The notes beneath the pieces are model-generated. The model did not search any database, was not told where the DNA came from, and saw only the letters and a list, made by a program, of their open reading frames with translations. The translations under genes and the position numbers were made by a program. Source: Chara braunii (lineage: Eukaryota; Streptophyta; Charophyceae; Charales; Characeae). From it: a stretch of DNA of 26,886 bases. This document shows, piece after piece, positions 1 to 10,395 of the stretch (its first letter is position 1; each line of letters opens with the position of its first letter). The stretch is from assembly GCA_003427395.1 (NCBI GenBank), contig BFEA01000626.1, forward strand, positions 62,742-89,627, read 5' to 3'.

Positions 1-140
1 ACACATGTCTTTCTCTTCTGGACATCTTACCAGACCTTTCTCAAGCCCACGTAAAGTCAATTACACATGTCTTTCTCTTCTGGACATCTTGCCAGACCTT
101 TCTCAAACCCACGCAAAGTCAATTACACATGTCTTTTTCG
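1..140. repeat. 62-bp tandem repeat, about 2.2 copies
   Basis: The word ACACATGTCTTT starts at 1, 63 and 125, a fixed period of 62 bp. The first two copies differ at only a few positions and the third decays after about 15 bases. The repeat begins at the window edge, so the array may extend to the left. No coding function is visible. Confidence 0.9.
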
Positions 141-1252
141 AACTGATGGTAACCTTTATCCTTTTGCACGCTTTTTCATCGGTAGATGACACGTCTTTCC
201 CCCACTCAAAATGCGATGTCCCCATCGCACGACTGGTTTTCAATTGAAGGTACGCAAACCTTGCCTTGCCAACTGAGTTGACGGATGCCGGCCCATCAAC
301 CCCAAAATGGAAGGGTGATCAGTCCCCCCCCGCTGATAACTCACCTCATCCTCTACTCTAGTTCGACGACCATTTTTTTGGAGATGGGCATCATCATTGA
401 GGTGCCTCCTCGCATCTGTTAGGCGGGTCCAGTCCACGCCCCCCAGGACCCCATCATACCACAAGTGGCCCCCTTGCGAATCGTTCCTCCCAAGTGGTAT
501 TTTCTTGGATCCGGCCTCTTCCTTTCAAGAGAGTTGAGACTCTCTATTAGTCTGCGAGTGCAGTTATGAAGACCTCGCAGTTAGTTCCGGAACGGTTGTA
601 ATGATCCGGCAGGGCGGTGTCACTCGCCTTGTGGTGGGTGTGGACTCCACCCGGTACCTCGCCCGACCCCTCCCTTTGGACAGTGCCGCTCAACTTAACG
701 CGAGTAACCTTGGTCCATCCCAAACGGCCACGCCGCTCCTCTACGGTATGGCGTGTGGTTGGGGAGAGCAAATGAGGCTTCGAAAAAGAATGACTCCACG
801 CCTGTTTGGCGCCACGCCCTTGACGTTTAGATTCTCAGCATGAGGCGCAGTTTGAACTTCCCGACTAGAGCTCTTTGTCGGATTCAGTTCCGGACGGAGA
901 GCACCAGTCAAAGAGAAAAATGCTTTGGTCGTTCAACCCTTATCCTTCCTTATGAGGAATAGGTCGTGCTGAGACTTTTCCCTTGACGGGTAGAGGTCTT
1001 GAGGTTGCGGCGCACGCACCGGTATCCCCCTCCTGCTGAGGCCTTAGACTAGAAGAAAAGCAAAATCTTCCAATGCAATTTCCATATCTTTTCCAATCCG
1101 CCTAGGGCCCCCTGATATGCAATGCAATCCTCAATCCTCAAACAATTCCTCAATGCGGGTTCCAGATCCTTCCAACTCCTCCTTTCTCAAGCAGCCATGC
1201 AAGGAGACCCTAGTAACAATTCCAAAGAATGATCCTTGTCAGGGGTCATTCC
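141..1252. other. No recognisable gene
   Basis: This stretch of about 1.1 kb has only short open frames on both strands, with no recognisable protein motif and no tRNA or rRNA signature. It is mixed-composition sequence with some pyrimidine-rich runs. It could be flanking DNA or part of an LTR of the retroelement to the right, but I could not find a matching second copy in the window. Confidence 0.6.
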
Positions 1253-1442
1253 AAACAACCTGGTTAGGGTCATTCTTTCCATTCTCAATTGAACGGCCTG
1301 GTCAGGGCCGTCCTTATTCATTCCACTCGAACGGCCTTGTCAGGGTCATCCTTATCCATTCCAATCGAACGGCCTTGTCAGGGTCGTCCTTATCCATTCC
1401 AATCGAACAGCCTTGTTAGGGCCGTCCTTATCCATTCCAATG
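1253..1442. repeat. 38-bp tandem repeat, about 5 copies
   Basis: The word GAACGGCCT, with small variants, starts at 1291, 1329, 1367 and 1405, an exact 38-bp period. A diverged copy precedes it from 1253. Each unit carries a core like CTTGTCAGGGTCGTCCTTAT followed by CCATTCCAATC. The array stops abruptly at 1443, where a GC-rich sequence starting TGTTGGCGCCCGAGG begins. Short tandem repeats of this kind are common in LTRs and untranslated regions of plant retroelements, but the role here is unknown. Confidence 0.9.
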
Positions 1443-2347
1443 TTGGCGCCCGAGGGGGTGGGCCTCGAGGACACAGATCTTATCTTTGCCTCGGGGGTTA
1501 GAAGGTGGCAATTTTTTGCAGTTTTATGCGTGCGGTTTCCTTTGTCCTTTCTCAATACTATTTACTATTCATGCATACATCCGACTTAGCGTCTAGTGCT
1601 CGAGTTGAGGCTTGCAACCCCAAGCAATACTAGCCCACTCGACCGTTCAACCATAGCGAAGGACAGGGGCACCCCCTCTATTTTCACTCTTTCTGATTTC
1701 TCAGGTCTCTACTATTTTCAGGCTCATTCGAGACTCTGTTGGATTAGGCTCCTAGGGAAGGGGTGTTTTTCACGCCTCTTTACCCATAGGTTCCCTAACC
1801 TCTCTTGCATTCGACCAACACTCAATGCCTTGCTTTGCTTGTCAATCTGAACTCATGGTTTCCTCTCAAAAGCACAATCTTTATTCCATCCAAAGCTCAC
1901 AATACAACCATCTCAACCAGTCACACCCCCATACCCCGTATCATTGTTTTGCACATACTCTTTCGAAGGTATCTTATCCAGGAAGTAGCTTCAGAGCGCT
2001 ATCTTCTACTCACAGTTCTAGCTAGTCCTTATATCGCTCATTCCTAGAAAGCTCACTCTACTATCCAATCTTTGTCATTCCAAATTTGCAAAAGAAAAGC
2101 ATAATTCTTGTCCAGCGCTGATAACATCTAGTCCCGCTTGATGTCATGTGTCCCATCTTGCTCGGTCCCTTGCCCATGCCGACTTTCGACTGACTTTTTA
2201 ATTCCCCAACCGGATGCTAGGATTTCTCTCTTTCTCTTCGCAATATCTCGCAGCTCCCTCTCATTGTAAAAGTCCAAAGGTGTAACTGCCACTCCCGCCC
2301 ATGAATTTCCTGGTCTTGATAATTTAATCGTGCTTGATTACAGTAAG
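1443..2347. other. Non-coding stretch left of the gypsy-type element
   Basis: There is no recognisable gene on either strand. The stretch lies just downstream, in element orientation, of the last ORF of the minus-strand retroelement, so a polypurine tract and 3' LTR would be expected here or further left. A purine run on the minus strand complementary to 2222-2240 is a possible polypurine tract. No LTR boundary could be fixed because no second LTR copy was found. Confidence 0.5.
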
Positions 2348-3441
2348 TCACTGCTCAAACCAATGACTGGGCGTTGGCCCAAACTCATCTTCCCATCTGG
2401 AGGGCCCTTCACGTTGCTGGTTCATAGGTGGTCGCCTCTCTTCTCGGGGCTTTGAGATCTCATCCCTCTCATCGTCACTGCTAATCTCAATGATCTCTTG
2501 TACCTCTTCCTCCTCGTCCTCATCCTCTGTCGTCTGTACGGGGTTGAACTCACCCGTGAAGTTCTTTGGATCTAGATTATAAGGAATCACCGTCCTTCTC
2601 TCGTATCCTTCCTCAAAGTCCATGTATCTCCTCTCACAACTGTCGTGGCCGCTCCGCTCTTCACGCCGGCTTTCCCTCGTTTTTTCCCCTCTTTCATGCC
2701 TGTCACTCATGTTCTGCCTTCCTTCGTTCTCCCCATGCCAAGGTTCATGTTGTTCGCATTCTTCGGCCTTCTTCTCGGCAGAGCCCCGAGTCCTCTCCTC
2801 CACACTCATTTTCTCTTCCTCGCTCTCAATCCCCGATGAGACGTATATCCCTTCTCCTTTTCTGAGAGGCGAGGACCCTCTATACTCTTGTTTTGTCGCC
2901 CCCCTGCCTATTACATGTTTGGACAGGTACCCTATGTACAACTTTCTCTTCGCAATCCTTCGTTCTCGGCTTGATCCCGCTCCTCCCCCTTCGCTGACCG
3001 TGTTGATCGCCCCGCTGTCATTCTCGTTGCCGAATTTCATTTTTTTTTCCGTTTTTTTAAAGTTTCTCCCTTGATCCTGTATAACAAGACAACACCCGCC
3101 AAGCCCCTCATACACACGCCCCCCCAGTTCGGTAGGAAATACCCCTTTCCCCAGAATGCTCCCAGTATCTTTCGCACCAGGCCACTATTATACATTGCCC
3201 TTTCATGCAAATGCCACATTTGTAATGATCCCGTTATTTTTCCTTCAAGAACTATGATACAATGCTCCCGACAACCTTTCCCATTACCACACAAAAACCC
3301 ATTGGTACAGAAGAGTCCCAGGACATCCTGCCTCGCATTCTCAATCAGCCCAAGCCATTGCCCCCTCCCCAAAAAGGAAAGTCCCACAGACGTAGTCAGA
3401 GACAAAAACAGAGGGTGGGTACGACTGTCATTAGCTCTCAA
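2348..3441 (-). pseudogene. Accessory ORF downstream of integrase (Cys/His-rich then acidic)
   Basis: I do not recognise this protein. It is read in two frames joined at a run of seven G on the minus strand (3119-3125), where a one-base indel is likely. The upstream part (3441 to about 3120) has a cysteine cluster spaced C-x5-C-x5-C-x3-C (residues 45, 51, 57, 61), followed by H77 and H79, which could bind zinc. The downstream part (3115-2348, 255 codons) is very polar: a basic patch near residues 50-58, a Glu/Arg-rich middle, and an acidic stretch at 197-205. The acidic stretch leads into EIIEISSDDE (207-216), which resembles a SUMO-interacting motif. It follows the integrase C-terminus closely in element orientation, so it is probably an extra ORF of the same element. 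Function is unknown; no envelope-like signal peptide or transmembrane segment is evident. Confidence 0.55.
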
Positions 3442-5120
3442 CTTGCAGATTCCCCTGTTTCCTTATCCTGGGCTTCCTGAAGCCATTGTTCCACTGGGTC
3501 CCGACTTAGAAACCTGACCAACCGTTATCCTGGGAAAGGCCCCTTCAATCCAGTTTCATCCAAATCTTCCAATTCGAAGGTGTTCAGTCTCACCCGCTTA
3601 GCGATCCGATAGGGGTCTTTGAACCTCCTCCCCAGTTGCCCAAACCAGGTACTTTCGAGTATCGAGTTTCTTACCAGTATTGTTTCTCGCACCTGAAGCG
3701 GCTCCTTTCGGATATTCTTAACCTGGTCCCACCTTGTTTTATCCCTCATCTTGTTGTCCAGTACTCGGTTGGCAATGTCTTCCACGGCCTCCTCGTTTCT
3801 AAGGACTTGTTGACATCGTGCCTCAATTAATTCTTCCGTGGTCATACGCGGATCGTTATCTAACCTGTTCCAGGTAGGTAACCAGGCTTCCACAGGAAAA
3901 TCGATCTCTCTTCCACACCCGAGTTCCGCTGGGATGCATCCCGTTGTCCTCTTAGGTGTCATGTTCTTCGAGAAGATGGCCTTCTTAAGAAGCCTAGGCC
4001 AACTCCCTAGATTGTCCGCTGTGAGCTTCTCAATTGTGTTCTTTAAGGTCCGGTGCCCCCTTTCCACAGGTGCATTGGCCTCCGGGTGATACGGCTCGAT
4101 GAGCTTGATAGGTACGCAGAGCCTTTTAAGCATTCCCAACACTTCTTGGTTTACAAACTCCGTTCCATTGTCTGCTATAAACCTCCTGATGAAGTGATGT
4201 CTCACGTAGAAATCCTCTATCCAATCTCCTATACCTTTCCCCGTCTTTTTCTTGAGTGCGACCGCTTCTACGAACCCACTCAAGTTGTCTCGCGCGTCCA
4301 GGATATACATTTATCCATCAGTTGATACGGGTATAACCGCAAGGTCAAGGTGGATCAGATGTCCCAGCCCCAACATCCGTGTTGGTCTAAGTGGCTCGAA
4401 GACGTGCGCCGAGCTCCGCTCCTAGAAGATCAGGCAGGTCTAACAATACATGGCGACCATTCCTGCCATGCCTGGCCAGTAATAGAGGGGTGTTATCTTT
4501 GCAAAGGTTCCTTTGGACGATCTATGTACCCCTGCTAGTCCATCGTGCATCGCCTGGATCACGTCCAACTGCCTAGACCTCCCGCATACGACTCTTTTAG
4601 GCGTAACGCCTTCCTCTGTCCTGAACAGATGACTGTTCCTTAGGACGTTTCTTTCGGCCTCCTCCCTTGCCTTAATGCTGACCTCCACGGGCTGCTTATT
4701 TCCTACCAACAGCAATCCGATTTCTCGAAAGACCCCTTCGTACATCTGAACATAGAGAAACTCTTTCCCTTCCTGATCCTCATCCTGCCTCTCCTGCATC
4801 TGGTTTACCATTAGCTGCAACTCTCTTCGTTCCCACGACTCCACTAGGCTCATCACGGCTTCCCGGCCTCCCTCAATGACCATCGCTATCAATTCCTCCT
4901 TCGGACCTACTATCGCCCCCGACGAATCCTTCTCCTCTTTGCGTCCCCGGATGGTGATTGGCCCTTCCCTAAGCTCCACCACTACGGCAGGTGCCCTTTT
5001 CTCCAAGGTTTGAATCAACAATTCTCCCGACGCGCATCCTTCGCTCATCATTTCATTATCCACCGCAAGGGTTCCTCCTTCGTATTCAAAGAACGCGTCT
5101 ATGAGTTCTGCATCTTCCAC
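3442..5120 (-). pseudogene. Ty3/gypsy integrase region of pol (broken)
   Basis: Integrase inserts the element's cDNA into host DNA. One minus-strand frame runs through the whole region. The N-terminal zinc-binding motif is present: two His spaced H-x6-H near 4547-4524, then 26 residues, then C-x2-C with a TAG (4440-4442) between the two Cys. The catalytic core follows: the first Asp is in HLDL (codon 4346-4344), the second in ADNGTEF (4172-4170), and Glu in VERG (4064-4062), exactly 35 residues after the second Asp. The C-terminal part contains LVRNSILESTWFGQLG and a PYRIAKRV segment typical of gypsy integrases; no chromodomain is seen. Further stops lie at 4422-4424 (TAG), 4311-4313 (TAA) and 3525-3527 (TAA). 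The first 190 or so residues, between RNase H and the HHCC motif, form an unusually long linker. Confidence 0.9.
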
Positions 5121-5639
5121 CCCTTTGGGTGTGATACTGACCCGACTTAGCCCATCGACCTTGTTCCTGAGTCCAGCAATTCGTTCGATCTTGTAGTCGA
5201 ACTGCCAAATGAATCCTACCCATCTCCCGACTGTCTGGTCTATAGGTTTGTAATTTTTTAAAGCCCCCGCAGCATTGGTCCGGTCGATCCTTAGGATAAA
5301 ACGCCTCCTGAACAGCTAGGCTTGGAAGGTCTTGAGGTACTGCAGGACGTCCAAGACTTCCTTTTTGAACTGTGAGTATCGTCATTCTTCTGAGTTCAAG
5401 GTTCTATTCTCGAACCTAATTGGCCTTTCTTTTCCTCCCTCATCCCTTTGAATCAGTATACCTCCTATGACCAGGGGTCCTCCGTCCGTCTCCAAAATAA
5501 ACGGTCGTCCAACCTCGTCATTAAAACACGGTGCTGCCAAACTGACTTGCTCCAATGTCAGTATGTCCTTGAGGGTTTGGACAACTCCCTCTCGCTCCTC
5601 TGTCCAATCCATAGTTCCTTCTTCTCTGATCATGGCGCG
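5121..5639 (-). pseudogene. Ty3/gypsy RNase H region of pol (broken)
   Basis: RNase H degrades the RNA strand of the RNA/DNA hybrid during reverse transcription. The frame is the same as that of the integrase. Visible landmarks are ILETDGG (first Asp, near 5480), NSEE followed after a stop by RYSQFKKEVLDVL (the usual catalytic Glu region), FILRIDRTNAAGAL (third acidic position) and VDGLSRV near 5157-5138 (terminal Asp motif). TGA at 5382-5384 and TAG at 5316-5318 interrupt it. The first motif has Gly-Gly after Asp where Ala-Ser is more common in gypsy elements. The upstream end is continuous with the RT thumb and connection. Confidence 0.85.
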
Positions 5640-6382
5640 GATAGGCTCGACAGCCCTGATAATATTTTTAATAAAAATCCTTCAGAAGCCGACCACGCCT
5701 AAGAATGCTCTTACCTCCGTTGTCGTGCGTAGGGGCGTAGGCCACAGTGATATCTTCTCGGTCTTCGATGGGTCCGGCTTTCTTCCATATGCGCCACAAC
5801 GGAATCCCAGTATGGTAACTTCGGGTAATGCCAAAATACTCTTTGGTCCGCTAACCGTGATGTTGTATACTAAAATTGGCGGAGTAAGTCCTTGATGTCC
5901 TGTAGATGGCCCCACACAAATCTTCGAATTCCTGGGTGGACTTCCGTCTCGTCCTTCTCCTGGGCGCCTTTAATCGGATTGTCGTCGGTGTAAGGTTCAC
6001 ACTTCTTTGAAAACATGTCTTCGGCTATAGCGAGCATCCTCCTTTGTGCTTCGGCTACTGCGTTCGTGAACCCCATATGGGGTCACCTGCATCTGCAACT
6101 GGCCTATGGGGGTGTGCATTGCGGTGTATGGTATGTCCCGGGCATCCAATGGGAGTTGGTCGTACCCTGAATACAAATCTATCAAGGAATAAATTATGGG
6201 GCCGGCGTGGGACTCTGCTAATAAGTCGGCCTGCGGTAACAAGCCGGCATCCCGGATGGTCACTACATTCAACTTTTGAAGGTCTTGAATCCACCTTAGC
6301 GTCTTGTTGGGCTTTCGAAAGACGAACCACCTATTTGCGTATGGGGACGCAGTAGGCTCCCGACGAAGGAATCCATTTTTGC
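5640..6382 (-). pseudogene. Ty3/gypsy reverse transcriptase region of pol (frameshifted)
   Basis: This encodes the RNA-dependent DNA polymerase of the element. The reading passes through several frames. A WIPSSGAYCVPIRKWVV segment near 6375-6325 matches the start of gypsy RT. LNVVTIRDAGLLPQADLL and LIDLYSGYDQLPL follow, with catalytic Asp at 6179-6177. The next frame has FTNAVAEAQRRML and CEPYTDDNPIKG, where the paired Asp codons are 5986-5981. The last frame runs through ILGFRCGAYGRKPDPSKTE to VRAFLGVVGF, then TGA (5682-5684) and RIFIKNI. Frameshifts fall near 6360, 6315, 6065 and 5880. The catalytic motif reads YTDD where YIDD, YLDD or YVDD would be expected, one more sign of decay. Confidence 0.92.
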
Positions 6383-7739
6383 TCAGGGAAGGTTTGTCAC
6401 TTCTCCGGCTATCCCGAACTCATAGGATGGTCCTGTGTCATTCCAACACTCATGTTCTACCGTGTGGATTCTGACCGGAGGGATTAGCTTTGCGTCCAAC
6501 CGTCCCTTTTGGTGATCACAAAAGGCAAATGCCAGATGAAACTCCTGACACGTCCTTTTGATCAGGAGGGTTTCTTCTTTTGTTAAGAATCTCTCTATTC
6601 CTATCTTCATCTTGTCAGCCACCTCATTTGGTATCCGATGTCCTTCCGTTGCTCGCCTCTCTCGGATTGCTCGGAGAACCTCTTCCTACCTTTTCATAGC
6701 CTCTTCCTTAGATGTTTCTAGCAGAACCGAGACCGACTTCGCTTTCTTCCCTACTGGCTTGTACTTTCGAACACTTCCTTCCAGGATCTTTCTCTTAAAA
6801 AATGAACGGTTGGAATTACCCTTGTTGCCTCCGCGACCCGTGGTTGGATACTGATTATCTTCCCATTCAAACAATACCCCTTCTGTACTTCCCCTTCAAA
6901 TTTGGCCATCGCCGTCGGATCCACCCCTACTTTGTGATACCTGATTGCTTTGATGAGCTGTAATAAATCGGGATCTCGAGCACGACTTTCGGTACCTCTA
7001 TCCGCATCTCTTTCCGATTGGGCAGGCTGGTCCCAAGTTCAACTTCTGATTTCGTCCTCCTGCCTCCTCTTCTTCTGAGGCAGACCCATCTTGATCCATT
7101 CTTTCTTGTTGAACGCTTCCTCAATCATAATCTCAACTCTTTCTCTCATGCCTTTTATTCGTGCTAAAGCCCCCTTTCGAGCGCTATCTTCGAACGACGG
7201 TGACCACGTTGCCAACTTTCCTTTAGGCGGGTCCCGTCCGGTACCGATGAGCCGGAGGAGCTCCCCACGGCCGGTTACTTGGTCCTCTAGGTCTACCATA
7301 TATGTGCCATAATGCAGATGCATCCCTATCATTTCTACATTGCCGCACCACGGTCTCCCGAGGATTATGTCATGGTCCATCTCGTCTAACACGGTCATCC
7401 GCTGAAATGACAAAATCGACTCCTGGATGCCTGCCTTGAATGCACATTTGGTGACGTATCCTAAAAACGGGATCTCGCCACCGGCCCCTCGAATGCTCCC
7501 CATTACTTCCTTGTTAACCACACAACCGGTAATTGTTGTGAAATCTCTCCTTATGAGTGTGATTTTCGCCCCTCCGTCTACTAGAGCGTCTGATGCGTTT
7601 CGATCTGCACTTTTAACTTTCCTATGGGCAACGCATAGAAATTGAGCTTCGTCTCTAGTGGAGCCCTCATAACTTCCCCGCCTTCACGGTCTGGCAAGCT
7701 CAGGTAGATGTCCGCAAAGGCCTTCTCTAGATCCTCCTA
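6383..7739 (-). pseudogene. Retroviral-type aspartic protease and protease-RT linker (broken)
   Basis: The protease cleaves the Gag-Pol polyprotein. The active-site loop reads LVDGGAKITLI, with Asp at 7578-7576; it has Gly where retropepsins usually have Ser or Thr (D-S/T-G). The second landmark, HDIILGRPWC near 7370-7345, is the usual C-terminal protease motif (ILGRxW in plant gypsy elements). A frameshift near 7600 separates the active site from the upstream Gag-side frame, and another near 7050 leads into a Lys/Arg-rich linker. The linker continues through shifts near 6965 and 6880, past FEGEVQKG and RSFFKRKILEGS, a TAG at 6686-6688, and IERFLTKEETLLIKRTCQEF just ahead of RT. A fold resembling an RT N-terminus is plausible for that last segment, but I cannot show it. 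Confidence 0.8.
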
Positions 7740-10019
7740 ATCTCCAGGACTCCTTTGAAGATTAACGACTTCTTGCGGAGCTTCCTCCTCCCTTTCCTCT
7801 TCCTTCGATTCCAGATTTTCGTCTATCTCTATTCGTCGGCAAGTCAACAGTTGTCTAAGCCCTTTGAGCAGTCTGGGGCTGGCTTGCAACATGGTCTAAA
7901 ACGATACTGACACCATGGTTCCTAGCAGTTTGCTAAGGGTGTCGTCGATCTCAGACATGGTTAGGATCGGGATTTGATATCTAAACTTTTTCTTGGCACT
8001 GGCGACCTTGTCCGTAGGCTCCTCTTCCCTAGGTTTCCCGTAAACTTTCTCTGGTTCCCCGGTCTCGAGCTCTACTTGGGTCGCGGAGTCCCGAGCAACT
8101 TCTTTCATTAAAGTGTCACGGATAATTCTTCTTCCGTCCGTCCCTAGCCGAGTGGTCGTTTTCACCCTGTCATGCCCGTTGCTTTTTAGGATGAAGTTGA
8201 CCTGTGGCCCGCGGCCTCGGAGTTGGTCCCAAACGATATCGACCACCGGTTCAGCCTCTACCGCTGCTATCTTTAACCCATTGAGGATCATAACGGCGCG
8301 CCGCATTCCTCCTGGTGAGTTCCAGTTCACCCGTTCTCCCTGAGGTCCGAATATCTCCCCCTTTAATGACCTAGTACATCTTCTTTTTAATATGTCGTGG
8401 TTGAGCTTCGGACATGCTCACACAAAATGTCCCACCGTGGTGCACTACCTGCAGTGCTTGTTGGCGGGATCTCTCCGACCGAACGCTCGGTTGACCAGTC
8501 CCGCCGGGACTACGGCTTCTTGGGGAGGGAGGGGGGGTCGGGATACTTGGGCCTGCATAACCATCAGCGCGTCCTCCACCCTTTCTATCTTATTGTCAAC
8601 TCCGTGCACGCGTTCATGTAGGCTTTCAATCCCCCTTTTTACCTTGTCGCCCGTCTTGTCGGTCAGATCTATGATCTCTCCCTCCTTAAGCAAGGCCAGT
8701 GTTTCAGTCACTACCGTTTTCTCGGCCAGATCCGTCACCGTACCGAAGTCAACATCCCTAGTGTTTACAAATTTGCTCGTCTGTTGGTAGGCCGACAGAA
8801 TCTTATCCTTATCAAACTCGGAAAACTGCCTGAAGAAATACTTACTCATTATCCGCTCTGTTACCCCGGGGATCCTTAGTGCGGCCAGGGTAAACTCTCT
8901 CAGGAAGTCATTGTATGTTGCGAAGTTCCTCCTTTGGACTGCCGCTAAATCGGCTTCAGTTGCCATTTTCTCCGCCACCAGGTACTTCCTCATCATTACA
9001 TCCCGAGTCTCCTTCCAAGACCGGCTTGCGGCCCCGATGGCCATTATGTCTTGTCCTAGGCTCAACGACACATGCTGTCCTAGGTGGTTCATCTTCTCCT
9101 CTTCACTCCATTTCAGCAACGCGGCTTGGTTCTCGTAATCTATCACGAATTCCGTGGTGTTCGCCCTGTTAAACGTCAACTTTTTATTAGCATCCGCGAG
9201 GTAGTCTTGGTTTTTGTTTAGTGTCCGCGTGAGGGACGACATCATCTTCCTGAGGCCACCCTCGGAGCTACTGCCCTCGCCTGCCGCACCGGTTTCCTGC
9301 CCTTCCTTGCCGGCCCTCTGTCCTTCTCTAGTCTTTGCAGTCCCCTCCAGGTCAAACCATCCCAACACCCTTTCCCTAAGGCTCCAAAGCCCTTGGCACT
9401 CTCGCATTACTGCTGGTGCGGCGGGCAGGCGGCTAGCCCTGTTGTCTATGGTCGGCGGGTTCGTATCCTTTTCTGCTTCCATTCCAGGGGAGTTCTCTCT
9501 CTCCTTCCTTCTCTTGCTGGGTGTCCCTTCGCGGTCACTATCCTTACCTCCTTGCCCAATTCCGCCTCGGCTGACCTTCTGTCCGTCCCGCGGTTCTTCT
9601 CGCAGAAGGTCTTCCTCGTTCCCAGTCATCATTTCCTCGATCAATCTTGCCTTGTACTCTACGGTCCTCTTTTCTATTTCTGCTAGTTTGCGCCTTGCAT
9701 CCGTGATCCTCACCTTCTTAGATACGGCTCCATCTGAATTCCGAGGGGCTTGTCATGTCCTTATTTTTACCTGGGCCCCCTGCTCGCTTCCCCCGACCTT
9801 TCCCGGGCTTTCCCCTGAGGATATTTTTTTCCTGTTCCCCTTGGCACCATCCGGATTTATCGATTCTCTGTCCTTTTGACCCTCCTCTCTTTGTACGGCG
9901 CTGCCTCCTAAGCTTGGTCCTCCCTCGCTTCTACGATTATCTGTCTCATCCTCCGTTGCCATTTTGCCTAGATCTGCATAAGACAGAGGATCCCCCGGGA
10001 CACAAGGAGCTCGAGGCAT
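7740..10019 (-). pseudogene. Gag-like protein with CCHC zinc knuckle (interrupted by stops)
   Basis: Gag forms the particle that packages element RNA. One frame runs from an ATG at 10019 to about 7740, interrupted by TGA 9753-9755, TAG 8445-8447, TGA 8418-8420 and TAG 7896-7898; TAG 7737-7739 lies just past its end. The first 170 codons after 9713 are charged and low-complexity. A capsid-like region follows (about 9190-8650) with the pattern NTTEFVIDYENQAALLKWSE and later SWKETRDVMMRKYL, as in retrotransposon Gag domains. A coiled-coil-like segment then leads to a CCHC knuckle at 8453-8412 with C-x2-C-x4-H-x4-C spacing, in which two of the spacer codons are stops. The 144-codon stretch after the knuckle (8330-7896) is in frame and may be a Gag-protease linker. 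Another ATG at 9713 gives a 422-residue product up to the TAG. Confidence 0.82.
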
Positions 10020-10395
10020 TCAGGTTCCATAGGATTCTAGTCCTTTCGGTTTTGTCTTATTTAGAAAGGAGTCCCCTCCCCATTTCCGTCCTCTGATTGT
10101 CTTTCCATGAAAAAAAAGGACCCGTGGTCGGCCCAACTGCCCTATCGAGCTAAGGAACAGAACTTAGGACAGGCTTGTTTAGAGTGCCCCAATTCACCGT
10201 GTCGGGCGTGCAGGGTCCCTGGTCAGTATTCTTTTCAACTCCCCGGGTTATGGCAATTATCATGGATCTGCCCCTTCCCTATTCCGCAGCGGCTTTTGGT
10301 TGTCTGGGTCCAACGGTCCTTTTCCTATTCCCATCGGTGAGCCCCGATACATAACGGAATATACTTTATTTGCCCTACCAGCTTGCTTCCGGGTG
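10020..10395. other. Spacer between accessory domains and Gag
   Basis: This short stretch lies inside the gypsy-type element, between accessory copy C and the Gag ATG. Only short frames are open on either strand and no protein motif is recognisable. It may be the decayed C-terminus of the accessory ORF or a Gag leader. Confidence 0.4.

Noticed and set aside
1444-1463. TGGCGCCCGAGG, similar to the start of a primer-binding site for tRNA-Lys
   Set aside because: Only about the first ten bases fit, the orientation is opposite to the gypsy-type element, and no LTR end or plus-strand Gag follows.
2566-3074. Plus-strand open frames of 99-150 codons opposite the accessory ORF
   Set aside because: They are the complement of a Glu/Lys/Arg-rich minus-strand ORF, which gives Ser/Leu/Pro/Phe-rich antisense frames. 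They have no recognisable motif.
9214-9879. Plus-strand open frame of 221 codons opposite Gag
   Set aside because: It is antisense to the charged N-terminal part of Gag. The sense strand shows Gag landmarks and the antisense shows only Ser/Pro/Leu-rich sequence.
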